From contig JALHPZ010000010.1 of the NCBI GenBank assembly GCA_022842245.1, positions 62,001 to 126,000 on the forward strand: a stretch of 64,000 bases of DNA. The letters are read 5' to 3'. The notes beneath the pieces are model-generated. The model ran no database searches. It had not been told where the DNA came from and was given only the letters and a program-made list of their open reading frames with translations. The position numbers and the translations under genes are program-made. The stretch comes from Gemmataceae bacterium. Its GTDB lineage: Bacteria > Planctomycetota > Planctomycetia > Gemmatales > Gemmataceae. Positions 24,964 to 33,687 of this stretch are shown here, one piece after another. Position 1 is the stretch's first letter; every line of letters starts with the position of its first letter.

Positions 24964-26162
24964 TGAAACGCATCCTGCTCCTGGCCATGTTCCTCGGGTT
25001 CACCGTTCCGGGTACCGCCGCGGACTGGCCGCAATTCCGTGGACCGAACGGCGCGAGCGTCTCGGACGAAAAGGACCTGCCGACGACCTGGAACAAGACC
25101 GAAGGCCATCGCTGGAAGACCGCTCTGCCCGCCCGTGGCGTGTCCGGTCCCGTCGTTGTCGGCAACACGATCTACCTCACGGCGTCGTCCGGCAAGAAGG
25201 ACGATCGGCTCCACGTCCTCGCTTACAACTTCAAGACCGGCGAGCTACTCTGGCACCGTCAATTCGCCGCGACTGGCGGCACAAACTGCCACCCGATGAC
25301 CTGCATGGCCGCCCCGACCCCCGTCGCCGACGAGACTGGCGTCTACGCCCTTTTCGCCACGGGCGATCTCGCCGCCTTCGATGCCGATGGCACGCTCCGC
25401 TGGTACCGCTCGCTCGTCGGCGACTACCCCACAATCACGAATCAGGTCGGCATGGCGTCCTCGCCGATCCTCGCGGACGGCAAGCTCATCGTACCGATGG
25501 ACAACGCCGGCGAATCGTTCCTCGCCGCGATCGACACCAAGACCGGCACGAATCTCTGGAAGACCGACCGACTTCGCGAGATCAACTGGGTGACACCCGT
25601 CACTCGCTCCGTCGATGGCCGCACGCCGGAAATCCTCTTCCCCGGCCGCGACGGCCTGAGCGCCTACGACGCCGCTACCGGCAAGCGTGTCTGGCAATTG
25701 AAGGGTCTTGGTGGCGACATCCCGACACCGACGGTGAGCAACGGCCTCGTCTACACCCCGAGCCGCGGACTCGTCGCCATGAAAATTGAAGGCGGACAGG
25801 GTACAGAAGTGTGGAAGTCGGCGAAGCTGTCCAGCGGCATGTCATCGCCGGTGATCTACGACGGCATCGTCTACGCCGCGTCCGGGGCCGGTGTGGTCAA
25901 TGCCGCCGACGCGAAGACCGGCAAATCGCTCTGGGAGGAGCGCTACGGGCAGAAAGACAAGGCCTCCGCGTCGCCGGTGGCTGGGGATGGCAAGGTCTAC
26001 GTCTTTGCCGAGAAGGGCCTCACCACGGTCTTCAAGGCCGGCCGCACGGCCGAGATCCTCTCGACCAACGACATCGGCGAGGAGATCCTGGGCACTCCGG
26101 CGGTCAGCGGCGGAGCGATTATCATCCGCACGGATAAGACGCTGTTCTGCATCGGGAAGTAG
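24963..26162 (+). CDS. Secreted PQQ-like beta-propeller protein
   Basis: A 399-residue protein with a signal peptide (1-19) followed by ADWPQFRGPNGASVS, the standard opening of planctomycete PQQ-like proteins. Propeller blades repeat the pattern of a hydrophobic strand then a turn such as DTKTGTNLWKT, DAATGKRVWQL and DAKTGKSLWEE (tryptophan-docking motifs). It resembles BamB and quinoprotein alcohol dehydrogenase propellers, but no PQQ ligands or catalytic Asp can be assigned, so a scaffold or binding role is more likely. It shares a 1-bp overlap with the upstream gene. A GC-rich hairpin without a T-run lies at 26172-26196, between this gene and the next convergent one. Confidence 0.9.
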   Translation: MKRILLLAMFLGFTVPGTAADWPQFRGPNGASVSDEKDLPTTWNKTEGHRWKTALPARGVSGPVVVGNTIYLTASSGKKDDRLHVLAYNFKTGELLWHRQFAATGGTNCHPMTCMAAPTPVADETGVYALFATGDLAAFDADGTLRWYRSLVGDYPTITNQVGMASSPILADGKLIVPMDNAGESFLAAIDTKTGTNLWKTDRLREINWVTPVTRSVDGRTPEILFPGRDGLSAYDAATGKRVWQLKGLGGDIPTPTVSNGLVYTPSRGLVAMKIEGGQGTEVWKSAKLSSGMSSPVIYDGIVYAASGAGVVNAADAKTGKSLWEERYGQKDKASASPVAGDGKVYVFAEKGLTTVFKAGRTAEILSTNDIGEEILGTPAVSGGAIIIRTDKTLFCIGK

Positions 26163-26171
26163 ACAAGAAAT

Positions 26172-26196
26172 GCCCCGGCACGGTGCGTGCCGGGGC
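26172..26196. terminator. GC-rich hairpin between convergent genes
   Basis: A 10-bp perfect stem (gccccggcac / gtgccggggc) with a 5-nt loop, 9 bp after the PQQ-like stop and 9 bp before the end of the opposite gene. There is no T-run on either side, so it may slow polymerase in both directions or protect mRNA ends. Confidence 0.55.
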
Positions 26197-26205
26197 TTGG
26201 CCCAT

Positions 26206-26745
26206 TCACTTCTTCACGGCCTTCTTGAACTCCTCCATCACCGTCTTCTCGTCCGTTTCGTTCACCGAATCGAAACCGTAGGACTTCACAACCTTTCCGT
26301 CCTTCACGAGTACGACGGTCAGGTGCGCGTCGGCGTTGATGCCCCAGCCTTTCGGATCGCTGCCGTCGAAAACCGACATCGAGGTCTTCGCGAACTTGAG
26401 CGACATCTGGATCTTCGGCAGTCGATCCTTCCAGTTCGCGACGTCGCCGCCGACGACGATGGCGGCGGCCTCGGCCTTCTCGTGGGCGTCGCCGACGGAT
26501 TCGTCCACTTTCTTCATGAATCGCGCCATCGGCCGGCTGAACTTCTCGGCGTTGACGAAGAGGTAGACTGTCGGGGCATCCTTCCGGTCGCCGGCGAGGT
26601 CGAGGTTCTTACCCTCCTTCTCACCGACGACGACGGCGACCTTCAACTCGCCGACCTTCTCGCCCGCCTTTGGGCCGGATTCGACATCGGCATGGCACGT
26701 GGCCGCCAGGAGTCCGCACAGCGTAATCGTGGCCAGGAATCTCAT
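26206..26745 (-). CDS. Exported thioredoxin-fold-like protein without CxxC
   Basis: A 179-residue protein with a signal peptide (residues 1-19, ending CHA). The mature part has VGELKVAVVVGE, APTVYLFVNAEKFSRPMARF and a C-terminal HLTVVLVKDGKVVKSYGFDS, an alternation of strands and helices like the thioredoxin/redoxin fold. The CxxC redox motif is absent, so it is not a disulfide oxidoreductase of the usual sort. GGAGGAGG stands before the ATG. Its start overlaps the stop of the upstream 119-residue gene (ATGA), so they are coupled. Function unknown. Confidence 0.75.
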   Translation of the reverse strand: MRFLATITLCGLLAATCHADVESGPKAGEKVGELKVAVVVGEKEGKNLDLAGDRKDAPTVYLFVNAEKFSRPMARFMKKVDESVGDAHEKAEAAAIVVGGDVANWKDRLPKIQMSLKFAKTSMSVFDGSDPKGWGINADAHLTVVLVKDGKVVKSYGFDSVNETDEKTVMEEFKKAVKK

Positions 26746-27101
26746 CGACAATCCTCCTCCGGGATTTGGGACAACGGATATTCGGGTATCGCCAATCCAA
26801 GCTTCGGGATCGACTGCAATCGCCGCCAGCCGCGCGTCACACGGCGTTCTTCGGCGATTCGATAATCCGAATCGAATTGGCACTTTTCGAACGGGCCGGT
26901 ACACGTGATCGGATCGAAGTCGGCGTCGACGATATACTGCGCGAGCGAGGGATTGCATGCGATGTGCCGCTCGGGGAGCCGGTGCAGCATTTCGAGCGGA
27001 ACCTCGCCAAGGACGTAGCGCAGATACAGGTCCGACTCCGTGATCGCTTCCACGTCGCGTCCACAGACTTCGCAGCGATAGCCTTCGTCGCAGCGGGCCA
27101 T
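26742..27101 (-). CDS. Small conserved planctomycete hypothetical protein with cysteine pairs
   Basis: A 119-residue protein beginning MARCDEGYRCEVCGRDVEAI. It has a CxxC pair at Cys10/Cys13 plus single cysteines in ERHIACNPS and PITCTGPFEKC, suggesting a small zinc or iron site. The middle, ESDLYLRYVLGEVPLEMLHR, is predicted helical. I recognise the pattern as recurring in planctomycete genomes but know no function. It is cytoplasmic (no signal) although its coupled downstream neighbour is exported. Its start lies 81 bp from the divergent der start. Confidence 0.7.
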   Translation of the reverse strand: MARCDEGYRCEVCGRDVEAITESDLYLRYVLGEVPLEMLHRLPERHIACNPSLAQYIVDADFDPITCTGPFEKCQFDSDYRIAEERRVTRGWRRLQSIPKLGLAIPEYPLSQIPEEDCR

Positions 27102-27182
27102 GGCCGTATGCTATCCAAACCGGAACGCGTTGTCCTAAACGGACTGCGTACGATTCCGGGACAGCTTACCCCCGGTGATTTC

Positions 27183-28664
27183 GTGGCTTTTCCCGTCGTG
27201 GCGATCGTTGGCCGACCAAACGTCGGCAAGTCGTCGCTCTTCAACATGCTCGCCGGACGACGGATCAGCATTGTCGATCCGACCGCGGGCGTCACGCGCG
27301 ACCGCGTCTCCACCATTCTCGAATCCGACGGCCGACACTTCGAACTCGTCGACACGGGCGGCATCGGCATCGTCGACGTCGACAAGCTCTCCGAGGATGT
27401 TGAACGCCAGATCCGCATCGCGATCGACCTCGCCGCCGTCGTCGTCTTCGTGGTGGACGTCCGCGAGGGGGCCGTCCCGCTCGACCAGATGGTCGCGGAG
27501 CGGTTGCGCTCGGTTCAGAAGCCCGTCATTTTCGTTGCGAACAAGGCAGACGACGAAAACCTCGACACGGCGCTCGGCGAACTGTACCGGTTGGGATACG
27601 GTGAACCGCTTCCCGTGAGCGCGAATTCGAATCGCGGCCGCGACGTGCTCATCACCCGGATTCTGGAAAAGCTGCCGCCGCCGACCGATGAGACACCCGG
27701 CGAAGTCGTCCTCAAACTCGCGATCGTCGGCCGGCGGAACGTGGGCAAAAGCACGTTCATCAATTCCATCGCGAAGGAGGATCGCGTCATCGTTTCGGAG
27801 ATCGCGGGCACCACGCGCGACAGCATTGACGTGCGCTTCGAGCGCGACGGCAAGACGTACCTCGCCATCGACACCGCCGGCGTCCGCAAGAAGGGAAAGC
27901 TCGCCAACGACATCGAGTACTACAGCCTCCACCGCGCCCAGCGCTCGATCCGCCGGGCGGACGTGGTGCTGCACTTCTTCGATGCCCGCACGCGCATCGG
28001 CCGCGTGGACAAGCAACTGGCCGAATACGTGATCGAAGAGAACAAACCCTGCATCTTCGTGGTGAACAAGTGGGATCTCGTGAAGCATGCGATGGAAACG
28101 GAGAAGATGGCGGACTATGTCCGCAAGGTCTTCCCGATGCTCGACCACGTGCCAATCGCATTCGTGACCGCGAAGCAGGGCAAGAACACGTTTCGCGTCT
28201 TCAACCTCGCCCAGCAACTCCACAAGCAGGCCGGCGAACGCATCCCAACGGGCGAACTGAACCGCATCGTCCGCATGGCGCTGGCCGCGAACGCGCCACC
28301 GGTGCGGTACAACAAGCAAGGCAAGATCTTCTACGCCGCCCAGGTGGGCACGCACCCGCCGACGATCGCGCTCGTGACAAACGGCCCGGAAACGTTCGAT
28401 CAGACCTACATCCGCTACCTGACGAAAGTGCTCCGCGATCAGGGGCCCTTCGGCGAAGTCTCAATCAAGATCATCCTGCGGGCCAAGGGTGAGACGGCCG
28501 GCGATTCCAGCTTCGACGACAAGGAACTGGAAGCCGCAGCGATGGAAGCTCCCGAGCCGGATTCGCAGGAATTCGAAGCGCCGCCCGAACCGACACCGGT
28601 TCCGGAACCGAAGAAACCACGTAAGCCGAAGAAAAAGAGCGGCCCGAAAGTGTGGGACATCTGA
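27183..28664 (+). CDS. der: Ribosome biogenesis GTPase Der (EngA)
   Basis: A 493-residue protein with two consecutive GTPase domains and a KH-like C-terminal domain, required for 50S ribosome assembly. Domain 1: GRPNVGKSS near the N-terminus, DTGGIG, NKAD. Domain 2: GRRNVGKST, DTAGVRKKGK, NKWD. I chose the GTG at 27183, which gives the usual family start (V/M)AFPVVAIVGRPNVGK; an in-frame ATG at 27108 would add 25 residues. The C-terminus extends beyond the KH domain with a Pro/Glu tail then a Lys-rich PKKPRKPKKKSG segment, likely for RNA binding. The gene converges on the next one, with 7 bp between stops. Confidence 0.95.
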   Translation: MAFPVVAIVGRPNVGKSSLFNMLAGRRISIVDPTAGVTRDRVSTILESDGRHFELVDTGGIGIVDVDKLSEDVERQIRIAIDLAAVVVFVVDVREGAVPLDQMVAERLRSVQKPVIFVANKADDENLDTALGELYRLGYGEPLPVSANSNRGRDVLITRILEKLPPPTDETPGEVVLKLAIVGRRNVGKSTFINSIAKEDRVIVSEIAGTTRDSIDVRFERDGKTYLAIDTAGVRKKGKLANDIEYYSLHRAQRSIRRADVVLHFFDARTRIGRVDKQLAEYVIEENKPCIFVVNKWDLVKHAMETEKMADYVRKVFPMLDHVPIAFVTAKQGKNTFRVFNLAQQLHKQAGERIPTGELNRIVRMALAANAPPVRYNKQGKIFYAAQVGTHPPTIALVTNGPETFDQTYIRYLTKVLRDQGPFGEVSIKIILRAKGETAGDSSFDDKELEAAAMEAPEPDSQEFEAPPEPTPVPEPKKPRKPKKKSGPKVWDI

Positions 28665-28671
28665 CAGGCGA

Positions 28672-29472
28672 TCAACGGTCGGCGGATCGCGCCGGTGCGA
28701 TCGTCGCGGGCCGGTTCGATCGCGATTCCCGCGGCGGCGGCAACTCGTCCACCGGCCGACCAAACGGCACGACGGGCACGGCCGGGGTCGGCTCGCACCG
28801 TTCGCCGATACCGATCCCGCCGCCGCCCGGCACCAATCGCACGCTCACTTCGCGTTCGGCCTCGTAGTCCCGGCCGTCCAGCGTTGTCAAACGAACGACC
28901 ACGCGGAGCCGCGGGTACGCCGGCAAGCGATCCCATTGCAGCGTGAGGTAGTAGCCGGTCGCGAACAGGCCGCTGCGCCAGTTCTTCCGCAAGGTATCCG
29001 CCGGAACATCCCAGCGACCGATGGCGGTCTTCGTTCCGTTCGTCGCCACTTCATAGGCGAAGATCACCGCGCTGGCCGGTACCTTCACGGCGGACGCCTC
29101 GAAATCGCGCGGTACGATCACCACCTGCAACGCCTCGTCGCCGGGCTGGTTGTCGTTGTCGGCTCCACCGGTGCCGCTTCCGAGAACGATCTCCTTGAGG
29201 GGTAGGAAGGTCGCACGGCCATCGTCCGGGCAGGGCGTGCGGGGCGTGCGGGCATAGGCCTCGTTGAGGAGACGGGAGTTCTCGAGTTCGCCGCGTGCCT
29301 CGGCCAGTTCGCGCTCGCGGGTGCGGAGTTCGGCTTCGATCTTGTCGTAGGGATTGCGCGTGATGGCACGGCAACCGTGACCACCGGCAAGGAGCGCCAT
29401 CAGCAGCACGAGCCGGCCCCATCGCGAAGGCTCGCGGCGGAGTCGGCTCGGATTGGGCGGCGGTGTGTGCAT
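28672..29472 (-). CDS. Envelope protein with coiled coil, lipoprotein-like
   Basis: A 266-residue protein. A basic start is followed by the hydrophobic LVLLMALLAGGHGC; the Cys could be lipidated, but Gly/His at -3/-2 do not match the canonical lipobox. Residues about 48-76 form a short coiled coil (KIEAELRTRERELAEARGEL). The remaining part is a beta-rich domain with ALQVVIVPRDFEASAVKVPA and later LRVVVRLTTLDGRDYEAERE, ending in a Pro/Arg-rich tail. This build is common in planctomycete lipoproteins of unknown role. It is followed on the same strand by clpP, 38 bp ahead of its start in the minus direction, and is convergent with der. Confidence 0.7.
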   Translation of the reverse strand: MHTPPPNPSRLRREPSRWGRLVLLMALLAGGHGCRAITRNPYDKIEAELRTRERELAEARGELENSRLLNEAYARTPRTPCPDDGRATFLPLKEIVLGSGTGGADNDNQPGDEALQVVIVPRDFEASAVKVPASAVIFAYEVATNGTKTAIGRWDVPADTLRKNWRSGLFATGYYLTLQWDRLPAYPRLRVVVRLTTLDGRDYEAEREVSVRLVPGGGGIGIGERCEPTPAVPVVPFGRPVDELPPPRESRSNRPATIAPARSADR

Positions 29473-29510
29473 CCTGCTTCTGTTTCCACGCCGCCAGGGC
29501 AATGGCGACG

Positions 29511-30119
29511 TCAGTCGGGTCGTCGGGCCATGCCGTCGGGCACGCGTTCCAGGACGGCGTCGATCAGACCGTAATCCCTCGCTTCGGTGGACGCCATGAA
29601 GTTGTCACGATCGGTGTCCTTCTCGATCTGTTCGAGCGACTTGCCGGTGTGTTTCTTGATGATCTCGTTCAACTTCTTTTTGGTCTTCAGGAACTCCTTC
29701 ACGTGAATCTGGATCTCGGTCGAAGTCCCCTCCATGCCCGCGAGCGGCTGGTGGATCATGATCCGGGCATTGGGCAGGGCGTAGCGTTTGCCCGCCGCGC
29801 CGGCCGTCAGAAGGACGGCCCCCATGCTCGCCGCCATCCCGATGCAGTAGGTCGCCACCGGGCAGGTGAGGAACTGCATCGTGTCGTAGATCGCCAGCCC
29901 TGCGGAAACACTTCCGCCGGGGCTGTTGATGTACAGGTGGATGTCCGACTTCGGGTCCTCGAACTGCAGGTACAACAACTGGGCGACGATCAGGTTCGCC
30001 ATGTCGTCCTGGACCACCCCCTGCAGGAAGATGATCCGATCCTTCAGCAGCCGGCTGTAGATGTCATACGCGCGTTCCTCGCGCCCCCGGCTATCGATCA
30101 CCATTGGTACCAGCGGCAT
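29511..30119 (-). CDS. clpP: ATP-dependent Clp protease proteolytic subunit (second copy)
   Basis: A 202-residue ClpP of normal length. The serine-protease triad is intact: Ser98 in [10 protein letters not shown], His123 in IMIHQP and Asp172 in [28 protein letters not shown] and the ending [16 protein letters not shown] are standard. ClpP forms a double heptamer that degrades proteins unfolded by ClpX or ClpA/C. It follows another, diverged clpP (30280-30939) and trigger factor on the same strand, so the two may form mixed rings. It lacks the long N-terminal extension of its neighbour. No clpX is found beside it here, unlike in many bacteria. Confidence 0.95.
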   Translation of the reverse strand: MPLVPMVIDSRGREERAYDIYSRLLKDRIIFLQGVVQDDMANLIVAQLLYLQFEDPKSDIHLYINSPGGSVSAGLAIYDTMQFLTCPVATYCIGMAASMGAVLLTAGAAGKRYALPNARIMIHQPLAGMEGTSTEIQIHVKEFLKTKKKLNEIIKKHTGKSLEQIEKDTDRDNFMASTEARDYGLIDAVLERVPDGMARRPD

Positions 30120-30190
30120 CGTCGGTCCTCCGAACGGACGGCCGCGATGGTGTTATCGGCGGCGGTCCGGGTCTGTTTTGAGAAGAGGTC

Positions 30191-30212
30191 GGGCGGGACT
30201 CACGGCCCGCCC
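30191..30212 (-). other. GC-rich hairpin between the two clpP genes
   Basis: A 7-bp perfect stem (gggcggg / cccgccc) with an 8-nt loop in the 160-bp gap between the clpP copies. The minus-strand sequence after it is not T-rich, so it is probably an mRNA-processing or stability element rather than a terminator. Confidence 0.4.
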
Positions 30213-30279
30213 GCGGGGGCGCCGGTCGCCGGCGGTGTCTTCGCACCGCCCCGCACGACCCGGCACGCCGTCGCAATCG

Positions 30280-30939
30280 TTACTTCTTCGCCGACGCGGG
30301 CTTCGCCAGCACGTCGTCGACCAGACCGAACTCCTTGGCTTCGTTCGCCGAGAAGTACCGGTCGCGATCGCTTTCCTTCGCGATCACTTCGATGGATTGT
30401 CCCGTGTGGTCCGCCATGATCTGATTCAATCGCTCGTGGGCCTTGATCAACTCGCTCGCCTGGATCTCGATGTCGGAAACCTGCCCGCCGACCTGCCCGT
30501 ACGGCTGGTGGATCATCACCTTGCTGTTCGGCAGTGCGTAGCGCTTGCCCTTGGTGCCGGCACAGAGCAGTACGGCGGCCATGCTGGCGGCCAAGCCCAT
30601 GCAATAGGTGTGGATCGGGCAATCGACGAATTGCATCGCATCGTAGATCGCCAGCCCGGCCGAGACGCTGCCGCCGGGGCTGTTGATGTACATGTGGATG
30701 TCGGCGGTCTTGTTCTCGGTGACGAGAAACAGCAGTTTCTGGATCGTGATGTTCGCGAGGTAGTCGCTGATGACCGGACTGCCGCCGGTTTCCGGCGAAC
30801 TGCCGATGAAAATGATGCGGTTTTCCAGCAGCAGGTCGCCGAGCGTCATGGTGCGCTGGCGGGCGTAGTCGCGGTAGCCCGCGACCGGTTGCATCGGCGA
30901 CGGCCGGGCCGCGGCCAACGGATCGAACGGCGGGAACAT
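30280..30939 (-). CDS. clpP: ATP-dependent Clp protease proteolytic subunit (first copy, long N-terminus)
   Basis: A 219-residue ClpP paralogue. Ser119 in GLAASMAAVL, His144 in VMIHQP and Asp193 in ESDRDRYF form the catalytic triad. Before the core (from TLGDLLLENRIIFIG at about residue 32) it has an extension with Pro/Ala/Arg-rich sequence that the second clpP lacks. It differs from the neighbour across the whole length, so the duplication is old. It lies between trigger factor and the second clpP. The 160 bp to the next gene carries a GC-rich hairpin with loop actcacgg (30191-30212). Confidence 0.95.
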   Translation of the reverse strand: MFPPFDPLAAARPSPMQPVAGYRDYARQRTMTLGDLLLENRIIFIGSSPETGGSPVISDYLANITIQKLLFLVTENKTADIHMYINSPGGSVSAGLAIYDAMQFVDCPIHTYCMGLAASMAAVLLCAGTKGKRYALPNSKVMIHQPYGQVGGQVSDIEIQASELIKAHERLNQIMADHTGQSIEVIAKESDRDRYFSANEAKEFGLVDDVLAKPASAKK

Positions 30940-30960
30940 GGAGTCGCCTTTCCTCGTGAC

Positions 30961-30991
30961 GAAAATGAAAGCGGAGGGCCGACGCCCTCCG
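30961..30991 (-). terminator. Terminator-like hairpin between tig and clpP
   Basis: A stem of 8 bp (cggagggc / gccctccg) with loop cgac, followed on the minus strand by CTTTCATTTTC. It lies after the tig stop and before the first clpP start, so it may partly terminate tig transcription, making the ratio of tig to clpP adjustable. Confidence 0.55.
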
Positions 30992-31029
30992 TTCGCGAGT
31001 ACAACGTCTTCAGTACTCTACGGTGGTGG

Positions 31030-32517
31030 TCAACCCTTCGATTCTTCGGCTGGTGCGGGGGCCGGAGCTTGGGCCTGTTCCTCGGTGACGGCTCCACCTT
31101 CCATCGTGGAGACGTCATCCTCGTCCTGTACATACGGGTTGAATTCGTATTCCTCGTACGTCGCGTCCTTCAGGACGAGGTCGAGCGCCTTGCGCTCCAG
31201 CAATTCCGTGGCAAGCGCTTCAATGAGGTCTTCCTTCTCCATCCGGGCACGCACCTTGCGATACGATTCGCCGGTGCGCTCCGCGATTTCCTCGATCTCG
31301 GCCTCGATGTCCGCGTCCTCGATCTCCAGCTTCTCGACTTCGGCGATCTTCTGGAGGACGAAGTGTTCCTTCAGCGCCTCCTGCGTGCTGCGGATCGCGT
31401 CGATTTCGAGCATCCGCTGGCGGCCGGCGATCTGCTCGTCGGTCATGCCGGAGGAACGCATTTCCATGACCCGCCGCGCCAGGGTCTTACGAGCCTGCCG
31501 CTGCAGGAGGTCACGCGGCAGGTCCCATTGTTGCGTGCCGGCGAGCTGCTGGAAGACTTCCGTTCGGGCCGCCTGACGCTGGACGTATTCCAATTGGCGT
31601 TCCAAGCGGACGCGAACCAGTTCCTCGAATTGCTCGACGCCTTTGACACCGAACTGAGAGACCGTATCGAGGTCCAGGTTCGGCAGCTTGACGCTCTTGA
31701 TATCGAGGATCTTGAACGTGGCTTGCACCGTCGTGCCGGCGAGCGCCGGGTTGGCGATTTCCTTGGATAGGACGATATCGACGGTTCGGGATTCGCCGGC
31801 CTTCGCCCCCGCCAACTTTGCACCGAAATCCTTCGCGACGCCGTCGGCCAGCGCGAGCCTCTTCTCCACCTTGATTCGCGTGTCCTTGACCGTGTTGAGT
31901 TCCTTGCCCTCGTGCACGATCGTCAAATCGGCGGTCACGATGTCATTCAACTCGACCGCCGCGTCGTCGCCCTTCGGCACCAATGTCCCGTACGGCTCCA
32001 GAATCTTGCGCGTCTCGCGGGACACGTCGTCGTCGGTGATCGTGTGCGTCGGCTTCTTGAGTTTAAGCCCTTTGTAATTCGGCAGGTCGAATTCCGGGCG
32101 CACTTCGATGTCGAACTCGTAAATGAACGGACCGCTGTCCGGAATCACGATGGTGTGCGGGTCCAGTTCCGGCGGCGCCAGCGGCGAAATCTGCTGCTCG
32201 TCGGCCAGCTGCTCAAGGCTCGCCATGAGCACTTCGGTTTTGATCTCGGCGGCGACGGCCTTCTTGTATTGCTTTTCGATGATCTTCCGCGGCGCCTTCC
32301 TCGGGCGGAACCCCGGAACCTGCACATCGGAACTACGCACGATTTCGGTGTATTTCTCGTCGAAGCGAGTATCGATCACGCTACGCTCGACCGTGACCTT
32401 GACATGCTTCTTGCATGGTCCGGCGTCTTTGATCTCCACGGTCTGGGGCAGCTTCTCGTTGACGGCATCGGGGGCCGTGATGCTGTCGGTTTTCGTTGTC
32501 GTTTCCGCGGTGGTCAT
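31030..32517 (-). CDS. tig: Trigger factor
   Basis: A 495-residue ribosome-associated chaperone. The N-terminal domain carries the ribosome-docking GFRPRKAP signature; the central domain is FKBP-like (peptidyl-prolyl isomerase, about residues 170-260), and the C-terminal arms are long helices ending near LVLKDATYEEYEF. The tail adds an acidic, Ala/Pro-rich end (EEQAQAPAPAPAEESKG). It is somewhat longer than the E. coli protein. GGGAGAG before the ATG at 32517 (MTTAE) favours that start over the ATG four codons upstream. It leads into two clpP genes, as in many bacteria where tig-clpP-clpX occurs, but clpX is not here. Confidence 0.95.
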   Translation of the reverse strand: MTTAETTTKTDSITAPDAVNEKLPQTVEIKDAGPCKKHVKVTVERSVIDTRFDEKYTEIVRSSDVQVPGFRPRKAPRKIIEKQYKKAVAAEIKTEVLMASLEQLADEQQISPLAPPELDPHTIVIPDSGPFIYEFDIEVRPEFDLPNYKGLKLKKPTHTITDDDVSRETRKILEPYGTLVPKGDDAAVELNDIVTADLTIVHEGKELNTVKDTRIKVEKRLALADGVAKDFGAKLAGAKAGESRTVDIVLSKEIANPALAGTTVQATFKILDIKSVKLPNLDLDTVSQFGVKGVEQFEELVRVRLERQLEYVQRQAARTEVFQQLAGTQQWDLPRDLLQRQARKTLARRVMEMRSSGMTDEQIAGRQRMLEIDAIRSTQEALKEHFVLQKIAEVEKLEIEDADIEAEIEEIAERTGESYRKVRARMEKEDLIEALATELLERKALDLVLKDATYEEYEFNPYVQDEDDVSTMEGGAVTEEQAQAPAPAPAEESKG

Positions 32518-32591
32518 CGTCTCTCCCATCCTCGCCGGTCTAGCGGCATCCCGCCGCCCGTATCGGTATTCGATGAAGCTATGAAATCCGC

Positions 32592-32630
32592 CAAAAGAAG
32601 AAAGCCCAGCGAACAAATCGCAGGGCTTTC
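32592..32630 (-). terminator. Terminator of tRNA-Gly
   Basis: A stem gaaagccc / gggctttc (32600-32607 and 32623-32630) extended by an inner gcga / tcgc pair, with loop acaaa. On the minus strand it is followed by TTCTTTTGG. It lies 7 bp after the tRNA and upstream of tig. Confidence 0.75.
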
Positions 32631-32637
32631 CGTTAAG

Positions 32638-32709
32638 AGCGGGTGATGGGACTTGAACCCACGACAACCTCGTTGGCAACGAGGTACTCTACCACTGAGT
32701 TACACCCGC
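32638..32709 (-). tRNA. tRNA-Gly (anticodon GCC)
   Basis: A full 72-nt cloverleaf: acceptor stem GCGGGTG/CACCCGC, D arm with AGTGGTAGAGT, anticodon stem CCTCG/CGAGG with loop TTGCCAA (anticodon GCC), T arm with GGGTTCAAGTCCC, and discriminator base U. CCA is not encoded. The variable region is short. It is flanked by its own terminator. Confidence 0.97.
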
Positions 32710-32774
32710 CTGTGTCGATCAAAATATTACGGCCCCCGTCGACGGAATCAAGGGGAGTTCTCGCCGGATTTTGC

Positions 32775-33626
32775 TCACTTCCCCGCAACGGCCTCCACGT
32801 ATTCGCTCGCGAACTCGAACTTCGTGCCAGCACCCTGATGGTTGGAAATCGTCCTCGCCGCCTTCAGCTTCGCGCCGGCATAGCGGCCCGTGTCGATCGT
32901 CACGAACACATCCCCCTCCCAGAGCCAAGGCAACAGCGGTTGCAGGTCGGCCGCGGCGGCTGGCGGATTGTCGAACGCCGTCGAAACGCCAATCACAGCG
33001 TGCCCGTTCTGGATTGCCCGGAGTTTGTAAGTCTGTTTCGCCGCGTGGGATTCGCCCGTGCCCAACGGCGGATCGAGTTTCACCGCGAATGTACGATCCC
33101 AGACGGCGTTCACCTCGGCGTGCTTCTCCGGCAGCAACACTCGAAACGGCAGTTCGGCCTGGAGCCGGCTCACCGCCGAGTCGCCGCCGGTCGATTTGGC
33201 TTCGACCAAGCCGCCGCGGGTGTTCACCTTGGCCGTTAGGATCGGTACGTTCAGAAAGGCGGCCATCTCCTTGGCGCCCTCCGGCGTCGCGGAGTCCATC
33301 ACGATGGTTTCGGCCGCGATCTTGCCGCCCTTTCCGACCACGGGTTTCGTGATCTCTTGCTTCATCGCCGTGATGGTCAGGGTCAGCGTACCTACGCCGG
33401 CCGCGTCGACCTCCTTCACGTCCCAACGTTTCGCCAATGTCAGCTTGGTTGAATATTCCGTCGTTTGCGGCTTCCCGCCTGCCTCGATCGGTGCGGTTTC
33501 GGCGACAGTCGTGGACTGAGATACGGTGTAGGCGTGCTTGTCGCCGGCCTTCCACTGGAAACGCAATGGCTCCGCAGCCGAGGCCGGCAAGGTGAAAATC
33601 AAAGCCACGACGAACGCGCGCATCAT
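32775..33626 (-). CDS. Exported protein of unknown function (DUF6263-like)
   Basis: A 283-residue protein with a signal peptide (MMRAFVVALIFTLPASAAEP). The mature region starts with FQWKAGDKHAYTVSQSTTVA and continues with beta-rich segments including TLTLTITAMKQEI, then GGLVEAKSTGGDS and VWDRTFAVKLDPPLGTGESH. The opening, a request-like KxGDxxxYxV stretch followed by long beta strands, resembles DUF6263-type planctomycete proteins, but I am not certain. No catalytic motif is seen. GAGGGG precedes the ATG at 33626. It follows the DUF1501 gene on the same strand after 61 bp and may be in its transcript. The final VEAVAGK end is short, with no anchor. Confidence 0.6.
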   Translation of the reverse strand: MMRAFVVALIFTLPASAAEPLRFQWKAGDKHAYTVSQSTTVAETAPIEAGGKPQTTEYSTKLTLAKRWDVKEVDAAGVGTLTLTITAMKQEITKPVVGKGGKIAAETIVMDSATPEGAKEMAAFLNVPILTAKVNTRGGLVEAKSTGGDSAVSRLQAELPFRVLLPEKHAEVNAVWDRTFAVKLDPPLGTGESHAAKQTYKLRAIQNGHAVIGVSTAFDNPPAAAADLQPLLPWLWEGDVFVTIDTGRYAGAKLKAARTISNHQGAGTKFEFASEYVEAVAGK

Positions 33627-33687
33627 CGCCGCCCCTCGAATGAAGGACGGGACGATACCGCGAAACGGCAGTCGTGGAAAGATCGAC

